Assembly: GCF_037078405.1 (NCBI RefSeq)
Contig: NZ_JAYMGZ010000002.1
Span: 248,001 to 312,000, forward strand
Length of the DNA stretch: 64,000 nt
From: Haloarcula sp. DT43
Lineage (GTDB): Archaea; Halobacteriota; Halobacteria; Halobacteriales; Haloarculaceae
Direction: 5' to 3'
Positions within the stretch are counted from its first letter, which is position 1; each line of letters opens with the position of its first letter. Below, piece after piece: positions 61,586 through 64,000 of the stretch. The position numbers and the translations under genes are program-made. The notes under the pieces were generated by a model. It saw only the letters and a program-made list of their open reading frames with translations. It ran no database searches and was not told the origin of the DNA.

Positions 61586-61927
61586 CTACCAGTCGACCGA
61601 GAGGGTGCCGTCGCCGTTGGGGTCGGGGGCGATTTCCTCGTTGGTTCGGCGGTCGACGACGTGGATGATGCCTCGGTCCTTCTTCGCCGGGCAGGCCTCG
61701 GCGGCTGCGACGTTGTGCTCCAGTTCCTCCTCGCCGAAGAAGTACGCCTCGGGCTTGGCGATACCGGTGTCTATGTCGAGGGTCCAGTTGCGCGACTTCT
61801 CGGCGCACTTGCCCGCGCCGAAGCACTTGTTGGCCTCGAAGATTATCTTGTAGGGCTTCTCCTCGACCGGGGGGCCGTCCTGTTCGCCGATTTCGCTCGG
61901 GTCGACGTGGTCGTCCGCGTCTGCCAT
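61586..61927 (-). CDS. Ferredoxin with three visible cluster cysteines
   Basis: A 113-aa acidic electron carrier. The cluster segment is NKCFGAGKCAEKSRNW near residues 33-48 and a distant ACPAKKD near 80. Only three Cys are present, with Ala where the second Cys of a [4Fe-4S] loop usually falls (CxxAxxC), suggesting a [3Fe-4S] site or a fourth ligand that is not Cys. DTGIAKPEAYFFGEEELEHNV is conserved in haloarchaeal relatives. The ATG at 61927 is the first. Physiological partner unknown. Confidence 0.82.
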   Translation of the reverse strand: MADADDHVDPSEIGEQDGPPVEEKPYKIIFEANKCFGAGKCAEKSRNWTLDIDTGIAKPEAYFFGEEELEHNVAAAEACPAKKDRGIIHVVDRRTNEEIAPDPNGDGTLSVDW

Positions 61928-61984
61928 TACCCACCGTTGGTGGCGGACTGTCTTTCGATTGTCGGTCTCGCCGTCGGGGACTCG

Positions 61985-62776
61985 CTACGTCTCGGCCGCC
62001 GGCACGACGTCGACGGGGTCCCCGACGGCCAGTTCCGCGCCGCGGTCGGCCTCGGGGACGCGGGCGATGAGCATCAGTGTGTAGCAGTGGTCGAAGGCGT
62101 CCCGGTCGGCCCACTCCGGAAACGTCTCCCGCCGGCGTTCGACGAACCGCTCCCGGAACCCCGGCGTTTCCTCGCCGGTGTCGGGGTCCCGCTGGGGGAC
62201 CACGCAGCGACCGCAGGGAGTCACGCCCTCGAACCGGACGCCGCCGGCCCGGAAAGCGGGGGCGTCCGCGCCGACGAAGCGGTCCTCCCAGAACGCCGGG
62301 ACGCCGCCGACCTCAACGTTCGCCCGGAGTCGCCGTCGCAGGCCGTCGACGGTCACGGCGTCGAACCACGACGCCACGGTTTCCAGCGTCGCAGTGCTGA
62401 TAACCGACGGCCCCATCTCGCGGCGGTCGACGTAGCCCAGCGTCTCGTCGCGCTCGACGGTCAGGGTCACGTCGAAGAACGCACCGAGCCACTCTGCCGC
62501 TTCCGAACGGGCGCGCTCGTCCCGGAGGTCGAACACTGCGCTGTCGCCGTCGGTCGTGACCGAGAGCGTTCCCGTGTCGGGGTCGTAGTCGGCGTCGACG
62601 TCGTGGACGCGGTCGGTCCGCTTGCCGTTGACCACGTCGCCGCCGTCGTCGAACATGGCGAACTCGCGGTCGTGTGCTAGCGTGCCGCCCGGCCGTATCG
62701 ATACCGATTCGCAGTCCATGCCGTCCAGCGCCTTGACGGGGTAGACGGTGAGTCGCTCGACGTGTGCCACTGTCAC
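61985..62776 (-). CDS. MOSC-domain protein
   Basis: A 263-aa protein of the MOSC/mARC type. The N-terminal beta-barrel MOSC_N segment (RLTVYPVKALDGMDCESVSI, GTLAHDREFAMFD) is followed by the MOSC core with the conserved Cys in FEGVTPCGRCVVPQRDPDTGEETPGF near residue 195. This family binds molybdenum cofactor and reduces or sulfurates substrates. Start is GTG at 62776 (or two codons later). It lies near a ferredoxin gene, which may donate electrons, though that is only a suggestion. Confidence 0.88.
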   Translation of the reverse strand: MTVAHVERLTVYPVKALDGMDCESVSIRPGGTLAHDREFAMFDDGGDVVNGKRTDRVHDVDADYDPDTGTLSVTTDGDSAVFDLRDERARSEAAEWLGAFFDVTLTVERDETLGYVDRREMGPSVISTATLETVASWFDAVTVDGLRRRLRANVEVGGVPAFWEDRFVGADAPAFRAGGVRFEGVTPCGRCVVPQRDPDTGEETPGFRERFVERRRETFPEWADRDAFDHCYTLMLIARVPEADRGAELAVGDPVDVVPAAET

Positions 62777-62894
62777 CGGGTTCGGCGGCCGGGCCTATAG
62801 CAGTGTTCCGTTCCCGCCCGCAAGCGAAATCGACACGACGGCGTCGCCCCGTCGGAACCCGGAACGACAGCGGGTGTTCGGCCAATCCTCTGAA

Positions 62895-62912
62895 CGATAC
62901 TATTACGTATCG
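62895..62912. promoter_or_regulatory. Palindrome in the permease promoter
   Basis: CGATAC-TATTAC-GTATCG: perfect 6-bp arms around a TA-rich spacer that looks like the TATA element. It ends 25 bp before the permease ATG. A protein bound here would block the promoter. Confidence 0.5.
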
Positions 62913-62937
62913 ACTGGAGCAATCAGTTGCCAGACGA

Positions 62938-64000
62938 ATGGTTGAGCACACCCGAACGCTAGATTTCAAGATCGCGTTCGCAATCGGGCTGGGGACGATG
63001 ATCGCCGCCGGGATCTTCTCCCTGTCGGGTACCGCCGTCGCAGCGATTGGTTCGAGCGCCGTCATCGCGTTCGTCATCGCCGCCGTCATCGCGGGCGTCA
63101 CCGCCGCCGCCTACTCCGAGTTCGCGTCGGTCTACTCCGAGAACGGCGGCGGCTACCTCTTCTGCTCGCGGACTTTCGAGGACCGGGACCTGCTGACCTA
63201 CAGCATCGGGATGTCGCTGTTTCTCGGCTACACCGGCACGACGGCGTTCTACCTCGCGACGATGGACGAGTGGGTCGTCCGGTTCATCCTCCCCGAAGCG
63301 CTTCACTTCCTGCCCCACGGCACCGCCGGCGTGACGACCGCGGTCCTGCTCGGCGTCCTCAACGCCCGCGGGACCGAGGAGAGCGGGAGCTTCCAGCTCA
63401 TCGTCACGGGCGCGAAGGTCGCCGTCCTGCTCGCGTTCATCGGCGGCGCGTTCGCCTTCCGTGGGCCCTCGGCGGCCGTCGGTACGTTCGCCGGAAACTT
63501 CGGCGGCGGCCCGGTCGACATCCTCGCGATATCCGCACTGGCCTTTATCACCTTCTTCGGCTTCTCGGCCATCGCGGCCAGCGCCGGCGAGATAATCAAG
63601 CCCAAGCGGACCGTCCCGCGCGCCATCGCCGCGAGCATCATCACGGTCACCGTCCTCTACGCGTTCGTCATCGTCGCGATGGTGAACTCCCCGATTCCCG
63701 CGGAGGTCATCGCACAGGAGGGCGAGACGGCGATGGGTCGGGTCGCCGCCTCGTTCCTCGGGAGCATCGGCGAGAGCCTCATCGTCGCCGGGGCCATCTT
63801 CTCGATGGTCTCGGCCTCGAACGCGTCGATACTCGCCGCCAGCAGCATCGGCTCGCTGATGGGGACCCGCGGGCAGGCTCCCCGGCGGTTCTCGCGCATC
63901 CACCCCGACTACGGGACTCCCTCCTGGAGCGTGGCGACCGCGACGGCGACCATCGTCGCGCTCATCGTGTTCTTCATCGCGCTGTTCCCCGCCGAGGGCG
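62938..64000 (+). CDS. APC-family amino-acid permease (cut by window end)
   Basis: At least 354 codons from ATG 62938, open to the window edge without a stop. The first segment (FKIAFAIGLGTMIAAGIFSLSG) is the APC TM1 with its Gly-rich break; about ten TM helices are visible, and TFFGFSAIAASAGEIIKPKRTVPRAI is the family's TM6-TM7 block. It likely imports an amino acid or similar amine with a cation. Members of this group in haloarchaea often carry a C-terminal UspA domain, which would lie outside the window. A palindrome overlaps the promoter. Confidence 0.9.
   Translation, partial: MVEHTRTLDFKIAFAIGLGTMIAAGIFSLSGTAVAAIGSSAVIAFVIAAVIAGVTAAAYSEFASVYSENGGGYLFCSRTFEDRDLLTYSIGMSLFLGYTGTTAFYLATMDEWVVRFILPEALHFLPHGTAGVTTAVLLGVLNARGTEESGSFQLIVTGAKVAVLLAFIGGAFAFRGPSAAVGTFAGNFGGGPVDILAISALAFITFFGFSAIAASAGEIIKPKRTVPRAIAASIITVTVLYAFVIVAMVNSPIPAEVIAQEGETAMGRVAASFLGSIGESLIVAGAIFSMVSASNASILAASSIGSLMGTRGQAPRRFSRIHPDYGTPSWSVATATATIVALIVFFIALFPAEG

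Noticed and set aside
61041-61853. 270-codon plus-strand ORF across tRNA-Leu and the ferredoxin
   Set aside because: It contains a tRNA read as protein and the antisense of the ferredoxin.

Overview
The window is a GC-rich haloarchaeal chromosome segment. The proteins are strongly acidic, secreted proteins carry Tat-type lipobox leaders, and many starts are leaderless (a TATA-like box about 27-32 bp before the ATG or GTG). The marker genes are archaeal: archaeosine biosynthesis, F420 biosynthesis, CetZ, CheF, TrmY, a Bat-type regulator and Agl glycosylation genes. A UDP-sulfoquinovose-synthase-like gene inside a glycosylation operon recalls Haloarcula-type organisms, whose N-glycans are known to contain sulfoquinovosamine. 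The genus is an inference.

Layout. 0-8.8 kb is an acetate module: a UspA protein, a two-subunit Na+/solute symporter, acetyl-CoA synthetase 1, a Bat-type regulator fused to a recombinase-like domain, and acetyl-CoA synthetase 2. 8.9-9.8 kb holds cheF. 9.9-23.3 kb is a nucleotide-sugar and protein-glycosylation region: glmU-like, glmS, an initiating phosphoglycosyl transferase, aglF-like, UDP-glucose dehydrogenase, then a six-gene minus-strand operon running from a SqdB-like gene through two epimerases and an atypical STT3/AglB to two small membrane proteins. The operon promoter carries a perfect palindrome that fits the published TrmB motif.

23.5-29.1 kb looks accessory. It starts at a tRNA-Pro(CGG) gene and carries an apparently truncated LamG ORF, PH-domain and Yip1-like membrane proteins, and two tandem Tat lipoproteins with PQQ-like propellers preceded by a 41-codon ORF. 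29.2-34.5 kb holds YqjF-like, CBS, trmY, a VPS62-like Tat lipoprotein, a NUDIX hydrolase and an orphan ribbon-helix-helix gene. 34.6-42.2 kb contains the archaeosine genes tgtA, arcS and raSEA, interrupted on the opposite strand by an epimerase and an alginate-lyase-like lipoprotein. A VanZ protein and a small zinc-finger protein are also there.

42.2-45.7 kb is a tungstate ABC transporter (tupABC-like) with a ModE/TOBE regulator. 45.7-50.5 kb is mostly purine metabolism (purQ, purS, purU, purC) with a KaiC-like/GAF signalling pair between. 50.6-55.1 kb has a Ca2+/Na+ antiporter and the F420 genes cofH, cofG and cofC. 55.1-57.1 kb pairs CetZ with an overlapping membrane-anchored coiled-coil protein. 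57-64 kb holds an NDUFA9-like reductase, tmk, TrkA-N flanked by two stand-alone RAM-domain proteins, DUF5813, tRNA-Leu(UAA) with a partial 3'-end duplicate, a ferredoxin, a MOSC protein and an APC permease cut by the window edge.

No rRNA, CRISPR array, intact IS element or replication origin was seen. Most long ORFs opposite real genes are GC-driven shadows and were left out.
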